From TMED8 sp038125725 (GTDB lineage: Bacteria; Pseudomonadota; Alphaproteobacteria; Rhodospirillales; Casp-alpha2), in contig JAYPEK010000012.1 of the NCBI GenBank assembly GCA_038125725.1, positions 19,556 through 83,555 on the forward strand: a DNA stretch of 64,000 bases, read 5' to 3'. Positions 17,406 to 26,134 of this stretch are shown here, piece by piece. The first letter of the stretch is position 1, and each line of letters begins with the position of its first letter. Position numbers and translations under genes: made by a program. Below the pieces are notes generated by a model. That model was given only the letters and a program-made list of their open reading frames with translations. It had not been told where the DNA came from and did no database searches.

Positions 17406-18626
17406 ATGACCGCCGACCAGAAATCCTACCGCCTGCCCTATGCGATCCTCGCCGCCGGCGCCATCAGCGTCATTCTCGGCATGGGGATTCGCGCCACGCT
17501 CGGTCTCTACCTGAAGCCCATGAGCCTGGACTTGAACTGGGGGCGCGAGATCTTCGCCTTCGGCATGGCGCTGCAGAACCTCCTGTGGGGCGCGTTCCAG
17601 CCTTTCACCGCCGGCATCGCCGAGAAATTCGGCACCGGGCGGGTCGTTGCCTTCGGCGGCGGGCTCTATGCCACGGGCCTCTACATCATGTCGGACGTGC
17701 CCGACCCGCTGACCTTCCACGTTTCCGCCGGCCTGCTGGTCGGTCTGGCGCAATCGGGCTGTGCCTTGGGCGTGGTGCTGGGCGCCGTTGCGCGCGCGCT
17801 GCCCGACGAACGCCGCTCCTTCGGCCTGGGCCTGGTCACCGCCTGCGGCGCCGCCGGCCAATTCACCGTGGTGCCCGTCGGCCAGGTGTTCCTGGCACAA
17901 TGGGGCTGGTCGACCTCCTATGTTTTGATGGCGCTGCTGGCGCTGGTCATCGTCGCCTGCGGCTGGTTCCTGCGCACGCCGAAGGGCGAGTTGGACGGCA
18001 GCGGCATGACCGCCGGCGAGCTCGGCCTCGGGGCGCAACTGCGCCTCGCGTCGCGGGATCGCAGCTTCTGGCTGCTGACCGCCGGGTTCTTCGTTTGCGG
18101 CTTTCACGTCGCCTTCATCGGCGTGCACATGCCTGCTTTCCTGTCCGACGCCGGGCTGCCGTCGGAGGCCGGCGCCTGGTCGCTGATGCTGATCGGCGTC
18201 TTCAACGTCGTCGGCTCGTTCGGCGCCGGCGTGCTGGGCGGCCGCTTCCCGAAGAAATACCTCTTGAGCACGCTCTATACGCTGCGTGCCATTGCCATCA
18301 TCCTGTTCATCAGTTTTCCCATCACCACCGGCTCGGTCATCGCTTTTTCCGTCGCCATGGGGCTGTTGTGGCTGAGCACCGTGCCGCTGACGTCGGGGCT
18401 GGTGGCACTGATGTTCGGCACCCGCTACATGGGCACGCTGTTCGGCATCGTCTTCTTCAGCCATCAGGTGGGCTCGTTCATCGGTGTGTGGATGGGCGGC
18501 TATCTCTATGACACGACGGGCACCTACATGCCGGTCTGGTGGGCGGGCATCGTCATCGGCCTGTTGTCGGCGGCGCTGCATCTGCCGATCCATGAGCGCG
18601 CCGTGCCGGTACCGGCAAAAGCGTAA
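17406..18626 (+). CDS. MFS transporter (OFA/monocarboxylate-type)
   Basis: 406 residues with twelve predicted membrane helices. The GIRATLGLYLKPMSLDL start and the arrangement without a long central loop resemble the oxalate/formate antiporter-like and monocarboxylate MFS proteins common in Alphaproteobacteria. AAAGGGAG precedes the ATG. It stands 90 bp upstream of glcDEF in the same direction, so uptake of a small carboxylate such as glycolate is an attractive guess, but only context supports it. Confidence 0.88.
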   Translation: MTADQKSYRLPYAILAAGAISVILGMGIRATLGLYLKPMSLDLNWGREIFAFGMALQNLLWGAFQPFTAGIAEKFGTGRVVAFGGGLYATGLYIMSDVPDPLTFHVSAGLLVGLAQSGCALGVVLGAVARALPDERRSFGLGLVTACGAAGQFTVVPVGQVFLAQWGWSTSYVLMALLALVIVACGWFLRTPKGELDGSGMTAGELGLGAQLRLASRDRSFWLLTAGFFVCGFHVAFIGVHMPAFLSDAGLPSEAGAWSLMLIGVFNVVGSFGAGVLGGRFPKKYLLSTLYTLRAIAIILFISFPITTGSVIAFSVAMGLLWLSTVPLTSGLVALMFGTRYMGTLFGIVFFSHQVGSFIGVWMGGYLYDTTGTYMPVWWAGIVIGLLSAALHLPIHERAVPVPAKA

Positions 18627-18715
18627 TGACGCGCGCCGCCAAGCGTGGCAAAATAGCACTCAAGGAATAGAACCAAAGTCGAAGCCGACACCGAAGGAAG
18701 GATGGATTTCGCCGC

Positions 18716-20203
18716 ATGAAAATGCCGAAACCCGACGAAACCGTCATCGCCAGGCGGGCGGAAATCATCGCCGCCATGCGCGCCATCGTGCCGGACGAGA
18801 GCGTTATCGCCGATGAAGACGAACTGAAGGCGTTCGAATGCGACGGGCTGATGGCCTACCGGCAACTGCCGATGATCGTCGTCCTGCCGGAGACCACCGA
18901 ACAGGTCTCCCGGGTCCTCGCCTACTGCCACGAGAACGGCGTCAAGATCGTCCCCAGGGGTGCCGGCACCGGGCTTTCCGGTGGCGCGCTGCCGCTCGCC
19001 GACGCGATCACGCTGGGCCTCAGCAAATTCAACCGCATCCTCGACATCGATTTTGAAAACCGCTGCGTCGTCACTCAGCCGGGCGTCACCAACCTGGCCA
19101 TCACCCAGGCGGTCGAGCACGAGGGCTTCTACTATGCCCCCGACCCGTCGAGCCAGATCGCCTGCTCCATCGGCGGCAATATCGCCGAGAACTCCGGCGG
19201 CGTGCATTGCCTGAAATATGGCCTCACCACCAACAACGTCATGGGTGTCGAAATGGTGCTGATGGACGGCCAGGTCATCCGGGTCGGCGGCAAGCACCTG
19301 GATTCGGATGCCTATGACCTGCTCGGCGTGATCACCGGCTCGGAAGGATTGCTCGGCGTCATCACCGAGGTGACGGTGCGCATCCTGCGCAGCCCCGAGA
19401 CCGCCAAGGCGGTGCTGCTCGGTTTCCCGTCGAACGAGGCCGCCGGCGACTGCGTCGCCGCGATCATCGGCGACGGCATCATCCCGGGCGGCATGGAGAT
19501 GATGGACACTTTCGCCATCCAGGCGGCCGAGGAGTTCGTGCATGCGGGCTACCCCCTGGACGTGGCGGCAATCCTGATCGTCGAGTTGGACGGGCCGGAG
19601 GCCGAGGTCGAATACCTGATCGGGCGGGTCGAGGCATTGGCCAAGGGCGAAGGCGCCACCTATCTGAAGATCAGCGAATCGGACGAGGAACGCATCCGCT
19701 TCTGGTCCGGGCGCAAGGCCGCGTTCCCCGCCGTCGGGCGGCTGTCGCCCGATTACCTCTGCATGGACGGCACCATCCCGCGCGGGCAACTGGCTTATGT
19801 GCTGAAGCGCATGGCGGCGCTGTCGGAGAAATACGGGCTTCGCGTCGCCAACGTCTTCCATGCCGGCGACGGCAACCTGCATCCGCTGATCCTGTTCGAT
19901 TCCAACGTCGACGGCGAGACCGAACTGGCCGAGGCCTTCGGCGCAGATATCCTGAAACTCTGTGTCGAGGTCGGCGGCGTCTTGACCGGCGAACACGGTG
20001 TCGGCATCGAGAAGCGCGACCTGATGGGCGAGATGTTCACCGAGGACGACATGAAGCATCAGCAGCGGCTGAAATGCGCCTTCGATCCGGGCCACCTGCT
20101 CAACCCCGGCAAGGTCTACCCGACGCTGCACCGCTGCGCGGAACTGGGCAAGATGCACGTCCACAAGGGCCAGCTCCCGTTCCCCGACATCCCGAGGTTT
20201 TGA
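18716..20203 (+). CDS. glcD: Glycolate oxidase FAD subunit GlcD
   Basis: 495-residue FAD-linked oxidase of the PCMH/vanillyl-alcohol oxidase superfamily; the catalytic flavoprotein that oxidises glycolate (or D-lactate) to glyoxylate. The FAD-binding PCMH domain holds GAGTGLSGGALP (near 81-92) and DPSSQIACSIGGNIAENSGG; the C-terminal cap has FHAGDGNLHP and TGEHGVGIEKRD. It is followed at 10 bp by glcE and then glcF, the three-subunit order of bacterial glycolate oxidase, which feeds electrons to the membrane quinone pool. Confidence 0.94.
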   Translation: MKMPKPDETVIARRAEIIAAMRAIVPDESVIADEDELKAFECDGLMAYRQLPMIVVLPETTEQVSRVLAYCHENGVKIVPRGAGTGLSGGALPLADAITLGLSKFNRILDIDFENRCVVTQPGVTNLAITQAVEHEGFYYAPDPSSQIACSIGGNIAENSGGVHCLKYGLTTNNVMGVEMVLMDGQVIRVGGKHLDSDAYDLLGVITGSEGLLGVITEVTVRILRSPETAKAVLLGFPSNEAAGDCVAAIIGDGIIPGGMEMMDTFAIQAAEEFVHAGYPLDVAAILIVELDGPEAEVEYLIGRVEALAKGEGATYLKISESDEERIRFWSGRKAAFPAVGRLSPDYLCMDGTIPRGQLAYVLKRMAALSEKYGLRVANVFHAGDGNLHPLILFDSNVDGETELAEAFGADILKLCVEVGGVLTGEHGVGIEKRDLMGEMFTEDDMKHQQRLKCAFDPGHLLNPGKVYPTLHRCAELGKMHVHKGQLPFPDIPRF

Positions 20204-20213
20204 GGGCCGAACC

Positions 20214-21449
20214 ATGAGCGACATCCTGAAACCGGAAACGCCCGAGCAGTTACTGGAAGCGGTGAAGTGGGCTGCATCGGAACAGACGCCGCTGGAACTG
20301 CGCGGCGCCGGCTCCAAGGTCGGGCTCGGGCGGCCCATGGGTGAACTTCCCTGCCTGGACCTCTCGGGCCTTACCGGGATCAATTATTATGAGCCGGCGG
20401 AACTGGTGATGAGCGCTGCCGCCGCGACGCCGATGGCCGACATTGAGCGCGCACTCGCCGAAAAGAACCAACAACTGGCCTTCGAGCCGCCGGATCTCGG
20501 CCGGCTGTTGGGCGGCACGCCGGGTCTGGCGACGCTGGGCGGCACGGTGGCCTGCAACCTGGCGGGACCGCGCCGCATCAAGGCCGGCGCGGCGCGCGAT
20601 CATTTCCTCGGCTTCCAGGCGGTCAGCGGCCGCGGCGAAGAGTTCAAGTCGGGCTCGCGCGTGGTCAAGAACGTCACCGGCTTCGATCTCTCGAAGCTGA
20701 TTGCCGGTTCGCACGGCACGCTCGCCGTCATCACCGAGGCGACGGTCAAGGTGGTGCCGTCGCCGGAGAAGGTCCGCACCGTGCTGATCCGCTGGGCCCA
20801 AGACGGCATCTACGACCACGGCGGCGTCAAGGCCATGAACGACGCCATGGCAACCCCGCACGAGGTCTCCGGCGCGGCGCATCTGCCGGCCGCGCTGGCC
20901 AAGCTTTCGGCCGTCGATTTCGTCGCCGAGACCGGACGCGCCATCACCGCGCTTCGCGTCGAAGGGCCCGGCCCCTCGGTCGAGCACCGCTGCCGCGAGC
21001 TGCGCCAACTGCTCGGCAAGTACGGCGCCACCGAGGAGCTGCACTCCGCCAATTCCAAGGTGCTGTGGAAGGAAATCCGCGACGTCAGCTACTTCACGCA
21101 CGAGCACGACCGCGTCATCTGGCGGCTTTCGGTGCCGCCGGCGGAGGGCTCGCGCGTCGCCTTGAAGATCCTCGAGGGCAATCCCGGCGAAGCGCTCTAC
21201 GACTGGGCCGGCGGCCTGATCTGGCTGGCATTGAGGCCCCGCGACGACGCCCTGGCCGAGGTCGTGCGGCGCCACGTGGACGCCGCCGGCGGCCACGCCA
21301 CCCTGTTCCGTGCACCAGCCGAGGTGCGCCGGGAAGTCTCCGTCTTCCATCCGCTCGACCCTGCCGTACAGGCGATCACCAAGCGCATCAAGGAAGGCTT
21401 CGATCCGAACGGCATCCTCAACCCGGGACGCATGTACGAGGGGATGTAG
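20214..21449 (+). CDS. glcE: Glycolate oxidase subunit GlcE
   Basis: 411-residue second FAD-domain subunit of glycolate oxidase. The N-terminal PCMH half shows ELRGAGSKVGLGRPM and GGTVACNLAGPRRIKAG; the C-terminal half lacks the GEHGVG motif of GlcD, as expected for GlcE, and ends in FDPNGILNPGRMY. It is needed for enzyme activity together with GlcD and GlcF. The glcF start follows 5 bp after its stop. Confidence 0.93.
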   Translation: MSDILKPETPEQLLEAVKWAASEQTPLELRGAGSKVGLGRPMGELPCLDLSGLTGINYYEPAELVMSAAAATPMADIERALAEKNQQLAFEPPDLGRLLGGTPGLATLGGTVACNLAGPRRIKAGAARDHFLGFQAVSGRGEEFKSGSRVVKNVTGFDLSKLIAGSHGTLAVITEATVKVVPSPEKVRTVLIRWAQDGIYDHGGVKAMNDAMATPHEVSGAAHLPAALAKLSAVDFVAETGRAITALRVEGPGPSVEHRCRELRQLLGKYGATEELHSANSKVLWKEIRDVSYFTHEHDRVIWRLSVPPAEGSRVALKILEGNPGEALYDWAGGLIWLALRPRDDALAEVVRRHVDAAGGHATLFRAPAEVRREVSVFHPLDPAVQAITKRIKEGFDPNGILNPGRMYEGM

Positions 21450-21454
21450 ACGCC

Positions 21455-22738
21455 GTGCAGACGCTCTTTAGCCCGGCGCAGTTGACCGAACCCGGCATCG
21501 CCATCGCCAACGACATCCTGCGCAAGTGCGTGCATTGCGGATTCTGTACCGCCACCTGTCCGACCTATGTGCTGCTCGGCAACGAATTGGACAGCCCGCG
21601 CGGCCGCATCTACCAGTACAAGGAAATGCTGGAAACCGGCCAGCCGCCGACGGCCAAGATGGTGCTGCACGCTGACCGCTGCCTGAGCTGTCTTTCATGC
21701 ATGACCACCTGCCCCGCATCCGTCGACTACATGCACCTGGTGGACGAGACCCGCGCGCGCATCGAGGAACGTTTCACCCGGCCGCTGCCGGAACGGCTGC
21801 TGCGCTGGCTGCTGGCGCTGGTGCTGCCCTATCCGGGGCGCTTCCGCCTGGCGCTGATGGGGGCCTGGCTGGCGAAGCCGCTGGCCGGCCTGATGCCGGG
21901 ACGGCTGAAGGGCCTGATGCGGATGGCGCCGGCCAAGGTCGAACCGGCGTCCCCCATGGATCGTCCGCAAACCTTCCCCGCCGAAGGCGAGCGGCGCATG
22001 CGGGTGGCGCTGATGACCGGCTGCGCGCAGCAGGTGCTGCGTCCGTCGATCAACGAGGCCACCATCCGCTTGCTTACCCGCCACGGCTGCGAGGTGGTCG
22101 TCGCCAAGGGTGCCGGGTGCTGCGGCGCGCTGGTGCACCACATGGGCAAGGAAGCGGCCTCGCACGCCGCCGCCAAGGCCAACATCACCGCCTGGCAGGC
22201 GGTGGAGTCCGACGGCGGGCTCGACGCCGTGGTCATCAATGCATCGGGGTGCGGCACCACGGTCAAGGACTACGGCTTCATGCTGCAGGGCGACGCCGAG
22301 TGGGCGGAACCGGCGAAGCGCATTTCCGAACGCACCCGCGATATCACCGAGGTGATGAGCGAACTCGGCCTCGGCACCGCGACGCTGCAGGCGCCGCCGG
22401 CGCTGGTCTACCATTCCGCCTGCTCCATGCAGCACGGCCAGCAGATCACCGAGGCGCCGAAGCAATTGTTGCAGGATGCCGGCTTCCCGGTCTCCTCGCC
22501 GGCGGAAGGGCACCTCTGCTGCGGCTCCGCCGGGACCTACAACATCATGCAGCCGGACTTGGCGTCACGCTTGCGCGAGCGCAAGCTCGGCAATCTCAAG
22601 GCCACCGGCGCGGGCATCGTCGCCACCGGCAACATCGGCTGCCTGGAACAGCTTTCCGGCGGCGATCTCGTGGTGGTGCACACGGTGGAGCTTCTGGATT
22701 GGGCCACCGGCGGGCCGAAACCGCCGGGTCTGGCGTGA
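21455..22738 (+). CDS. glcF: Glycolate oxidase iron-sulfur subunit GlcF
   Basis: 427 residues from a GTG start. Two 4Fe-4S motifs lie near the N-terminus (C25, C28, C31, C35 and C76, C79, C82, C86). The C-terminal part carries the cysteine-rich CCG domains (GAGCCGALVHH; HLCCGSAGTYN) that bind a further cluster in heterodisulfide-reductase-type proteins. It passes electrons from GlcDE toward quinones at the membrane. Start: GTG 5 bp after glcE; the long in-frame extension upstream is inside glcE and not real. Its TGA overlaps the next gene's GTG. Confidence 0.94.
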   Translation: MQTLFSPAQLTEPGIAIANDILRKCVHCGFCTATCPTYVLLGNELDSPRGRIYQYKEMLETGQPPTAKMVLHADRCLSCLSCMTTCPASVDYMHLVDETRARIEERFTRPLPERLLRWLLALVLPYPGRFRLALMGAWLAKPLAGLMPGRLKGLMRMAPAKVEPASPMDRPQTFPAEGERRMRVALMTGCAQQVLRPSINEATIRLLTRHGCEVVVAKGAGCCGALVHHMGKEAASHAAAKANITAWQAVESDGGLDAVVINASGCGTTVKDYGFMLQGDAEWAEPAKRISERTRDITEVMSELGLGTATLQAPPALVYHSACSMQHGQQITEAPKQLLQDAGFPVSSPAEGHLCCGSAGTYNIMQPDLASRLRERKLGNLKATGAGIVATGNIGCLEQLSGGDLVVVHTVELLDWATGGPKPPGLA

Positions 22739-23316
22739 ACGCCCGCCGTCCACGTTTTCGCTTCGGTGCCTTTGGCGCCTCCCTGCTCTTCGCCCTCTTC
22801 ATCGTCCTGGCGCCCGACGCCCGCGCCGACCAGAACGACAGCCGGCTACCGATGCTGTTCGCGGCGCTGACGGCCACCGACGACGCCAACCTGGGTGGCG
22901 AGATCGCCGCCGAAATCTGGGAAATCTGGCTCAGCCACAACGACCCCGGCATCGCCCACCTGATGAACGCCGGCATCAGCGCCATGCATGACGGCAATCT
23001 GCAAGTCGCTTTCGATGCCTTCGACCGCATCGTTGCCGCCGCGCCCGATTTCGCCGAGGGCTGGAACAAGCGCGCCACGGTCAACTACATGCTCGACGAC
23101 CTGGATGCCTCCATGCGCGATATCGAGCACACGCTTTCGCTGGAACCGCGCCACTTCGGCGCCCTTTCCGGCATGGGCCTGATCTTCGATGCCATCGGCA
23201 AGCCGGGCGCCGCCGCCGACGCCTGGGAACGCGCGCTCGCCGTCAACCCGCATATCAAGGGGGCCGGCGATCTGATCAAGGAACTGCGCGAAAAGGAACT
23301 GGGCAAGCCTATCTGA
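22735..23316 (+). CDS. Exported TPR protein
   Basis: 193 residues from a GTG in a GTGA overlap with glcF. A signal peptide (hydrophobic FGASLLFALFIVLAP, cleavage after ARA) is followed by about three tetratricopeptide repeats with W and A/G-Y-like positions (AEGWNKRATVNYMLDDLDAS; ALSGMGLIFDAIGK). Such periplasmic TPR proteins are scaffolds. Tight coupling to glcF suggests it is co-produced with the glycolate oxidase, but a functional link is not established. Confidence 0.85.
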   Translation: MNARRPRFRFGAFGASLLFALFIVLAPDARADQNDSRLPMLFAALTATDDANLGGEIAAEIWEIWLSHNDPGIAHLMNAGISAMHDGNLQVAFDAFDRIVAAAPDFAEGWNKRATVNYMLDDLDASMRDIEHTLSLEPRHFGALSGMGLIFDAIGKPGAAADAWERALAVNPHIKGAGDLIKELREKELGKPI

Positions 23317-23381
23317 CGCGGCTTGCCGGAAGCGCCGGCATCGGCCAGACTGTCGGCCGCTTATTTATAGGGAGAACGGCC

Positions 23382-24794
23382 ATGGACAGCGCCTTCGCCG
23401 AAGCCCAAGTCGACACGCCCGTGGAACTCTCGAACGATTTCCTGGGCAAGCTCGAAGCCATCGTCGGCGAGCGCCTGAGCACCGCCGAAGCGGTGCGCGA
23501 GCAACACGGCCACGACGAATCCTATCATCCCTCGCAGGCGCCGGGCGCGGTGGTGTTCTCGCGCTCGACCGAAGAGGTCAGCGCCGTCGTCTCGCTCTGC
23601 GCCGAGGACAAGGTTCCGGTGATCCCCTTCGGCACCGGCACCTCGCTGGAAGGCCACGTGGCGGCACTGCGGGGCGGTGTCTGTATCGACGTCTCGCAGA
23701 TGAACGAAATCCTCCGCGTCGGCGACGAGGACATGGACGTCACCGTGCAAGCCGGCGTGACGCGCAAGCAGTTGAACGAGTACCTGCGCGATACCGGGCT
23801 GTTCTTTCCCGTCGATCCCGGCGCCGACGCATCCATCGGCGGCATGACCGCGACCCGCGCATCGGGCACCAACGCGGTGCGCTACGGCACCATGCGCGAG
23901 AACGTGCTGTCGCTGACCGTCGTCCTGGCCGACGGGCGCATCATCCGCACGTCCAGCCGGGCCCGCAAATCATCCGCCGGTTACGACCTGACGCGGCTGT
24001 TCGTCGGCTCGGAAGGAACGCTCGGCGTCATCACCGAGATCACGCTGCGCCTCTACGGCATCCCGGAAGCCATGTCGGCCGCCGTCGCCTCGTTCCCGAG
24101 CCTGGAAGCGGCCGTCAACACCGTCATCCTGACCATCCAGGCCGGCATTCCGGTGGCGCGCATCGAACTGCTGGACGAACACCAGATGGACGCCGTCAAC
24201 AGGTACTCGAAGCTCGACTACCCGGTGCAGCCGACGCTGTTCTTCGAGTTCCACGGCTCCCAGGCCGGCGTCAAGGAGCAGGCCGAAACCGTCGAGGCCA
24301 TCGCCGCCGATTTCGGCTCTTCCGATTTCCAATGGGCGACCAAGGCGGAGGACCGCAACCATCTGTGGCAGGCCCGCCATGACGCCTACTACGCCGCGCT
24401 GGCGCTGCGCCCAGGCTCCAAGGGCATGACCACCGACGTCTGCGTGCCGATCTCGCGCCTGGCCGAATGCATCCTGGAAACCCGCCAGGACATCGACGAC
24501 AGCGGCATCCTGGCGCCCATCGTCGGCCATGTGGGCGACGGCAATTTCCACACGGTGCTGCTGGTGTCACCCGACAACGAGGCGGAGATCAAAAAGGCGC
24601 ACGATGTCAACGAGCGCATGGTCATGCGCGCACTGGCGATGGGCGGCACCTGCACCGGTGAACACGGCGTCGGTTACGGCAAGATGGAGTTCCTGACCGC
24701 CGAACACGGCGAGGCCTTGAGCGTCATGCGCACGCTGAAAACGGCGCTCGACCCCGACAACATCATGAACCCCGGCAAGATCGTCCGTCCGTAA
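23382..24794 (+). CDS. FAD-binding D-2-hydroxyacid dehydrogenase (GlcD/LDHD family)
   Basis: 470 residues. A second GlcD-family flavoprotein in the operon, resembling D-lactate dehydrogenase (cytochrome)/LDHD. FAD-binding signatures are FGTGTSLEGHVAAL and DPGADASIGGM; metal/substrate-site HVGDGNFH and CTGEHGVGYGK are near the C-terminus. It is clearly not a duplicate of the glcD above (different motif spellings and spacing). Likely oxidises D-lactate or another D-2-hydroxyacid; which one is unknown. Downstream glycerate kinase starts 6 bp later. Confidence 0.9.
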   Translation: MDSAFAEAQVDTPVELSNDFLGKLEAIVGERLSTAEAVREQHGHDESYHPSQAPGAVVFSRSTEEVSAVVSLCAEDKVPVIPFGTGTSLEGHVAALRGGVCIDVSQMNEILRVGDEDMDVTVQAGVTRKQLNEYLRDTGLFFPVDPGADASIGGMTATRASGTNAVRYGTMRENVLSLTVVLADGRIIRTSSRARKSSAGYDLTRLFVGSEGTLGVITEITLRLYGIPEAMSAAVASFPSLEAAVNTVILTIQAGIPVARIELLDEHQMDAVNRYSKLDYPVQPTLFFEFHGSQAGVKEQAETVEAIAADFGSSDFQWATKAEDRNHLWQARHDAYYAALALRPGSKGMTTDVCVPISRLAECILETRQDIDDSGILAPIVGHVGDGNFHTVLLVSPDNEAEIKKAHDVNERMVMRALAMGGTCTGEHGVGYGKMEFLTAEHGEALSVMRTLKTALDPDNIMNPGKIVRP

Positions 24795-24800
24795 GTCGCC

Positions 24801-26072
24801 GTGTCTGATCCCAAAACCCAACTTCACGCCATGTTCGAGGCCGCCGTGGCGGCGGCCGACCCGATGCGCTGCGTACCGCCGATGCTGCCCGAACCGCCCG
24901 ACCCGTCCAAGGGCCGCACCCTGGTACTCGGTGCCGGCAAGGCGTCGGCCGCCATGGCCCAGGCCGTCGAGACGCATTGGCCGGGTGATCTATCAGGGTT
25001 GATCATCACCCGCTACGGTTTCGCCCGGCCCTGCGAGCGGATCGAGATCGTCGAGGCCGCACACCCGGTCCCGGACCAGGCCGGCGCCGACGCCGCAAGA
25101 CGGCTCATGGAGCTAGCCGGCGGGCTCGGTTCGGACGATCTCTGCCTGGCGCTGATCTCGGGCGGCGCCTCGTCGCTGCTCACATTGCCGGCCGACGGCC
25201 TGACGCTGGCCGACAAGCAGGCGCTCAACAAGGCGCTGTTGCGCTCGGGCGCCACCATCCACGAGATGAACTGTGTCAGGAAACACCTCTCGGCCATCAA
25301 GGGCGGCAGGCTGGCGGCGGCGGTGCAGCCGGCGCGCCTGGTCTCGCTGCTGATCTCAGACGTGGCCGGTGACGATCCTGGCGTCATCGGCTCAGGGCCC
25401 ACGGTCCCGGACCCGACCACTTACGCGGACGCCCTGGAAATCGTCCGGCGCTACGCCATGGACCTGCCGGCGGCGGCCATGGCGCGGCTTGAAGCCGGCG
25501 CCGACGAAACCCCGAAACCCGGCGATCCGGCTTTCGTCAACACCGACGTGCGCATGACCGCGCGCCCGGCCGCCAGCCTGGAAGCCGCCGCCGAGGTCGC
25601 GCGCGGCATGGGCTTCAACGTGTTGACGCTCGGCGACACGCTGGAGGGCGAGGCCCGCGACGTGGCCGCCGAACACGCCGCCCTCGCGCGCAAGGTCAAA
25701 GCCGGCCAGGGGCCGGTCCAAGCGCCAGCGGTAATCCTTTCCGGCGGCGAGTTGACCGTCACCATGACCGGCGACGGCCGCGGCGGGCCGAACGGCGAAT
25801 ACATGCTGGCAATGGCCGGCGCACTGGCCGGCGAAGACCGGATTTTCGCCATGGCCTGCGACACCGACGGCATCGACGGCTCCGAGGACAATGCCGGTGC
25901 CGCCATCGACCCCAGCACCCTGGCACGCGCTGAAAAAGCCGGTCTCGATCCCGTTAAACATCTGAAAAACAACGATTCCTATGGCTTCTTCGACGGTCTC
26001 GGCGATCTGGTGATGACCGGCCCCACTTACACCAATGTGAACGATTTCCGGGCGCTGTTGGTGTTGTCGTAA
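24801..26072 (+). CDS. Glycerate 2-kinase (MOFRL family)
   Basis: 423 residues from a GTG start. Family with an N-terminal GckA/DUF4147 domain (LVLGAGKASAAMA; HPVPDQAG; LISGGASSLL) and a C-terminal MOFRL domain (LSGGELTVTMTG; ACDTDGIDGSEDNAGA). It phosphorylates D-glycerate to 2-phosphoglycerate, the exit of the glyoxylate/tartronate semialdehyde route; older names include TtuD hydroxypyruvate reductase. Co-location with glycolate oxidase supports a glycolate-to-central-metabolism role. It is not possible to exclude a hydroxypyruvate-related activity. Confidence 0.9.
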   Translation: MSDPKTQLHAMFEAAVAAADPMRCVPPMLPEPPDPSKGRTLVLGAGKASAAMAQAVETHWPGDLSGLIITRYGFARPCERIEIVEAAHPVPDQAGADAARRLMELAGGLGSDDLCLALISGGASSLLTLPADGLTLADKQALNKALLRSGATIHEMNCVRKHLSAIKGGRLAAAVQPARLVSLLISDVAGDDPGVIGSGPTVPDPTTYADALEIVRRYAMDLPAAAMARLEAGADETPKPGDPAFVNTDVRMTARPAASLEAAAEVARGMGFNVLTLGDTLEGEARDVAAEHAALARKVKAGQGPVQAPAVILSGGELTVTMTGDGRGGPNGEYMLAMAGALAGEDRIFAMACDTDGIDGSEDNAGAAIDPSTLARAEKAGLDPVKHLKNNDSYGFFDGLGDLVMTGPTYTNVNDFRALLVLS

Positions 26073-26134
26073 TCCGCCGGACTCTCTACACTTTCCCTCA
26101 ATCAAATCTTCCAATTACCCCAGGGACATAGGCA

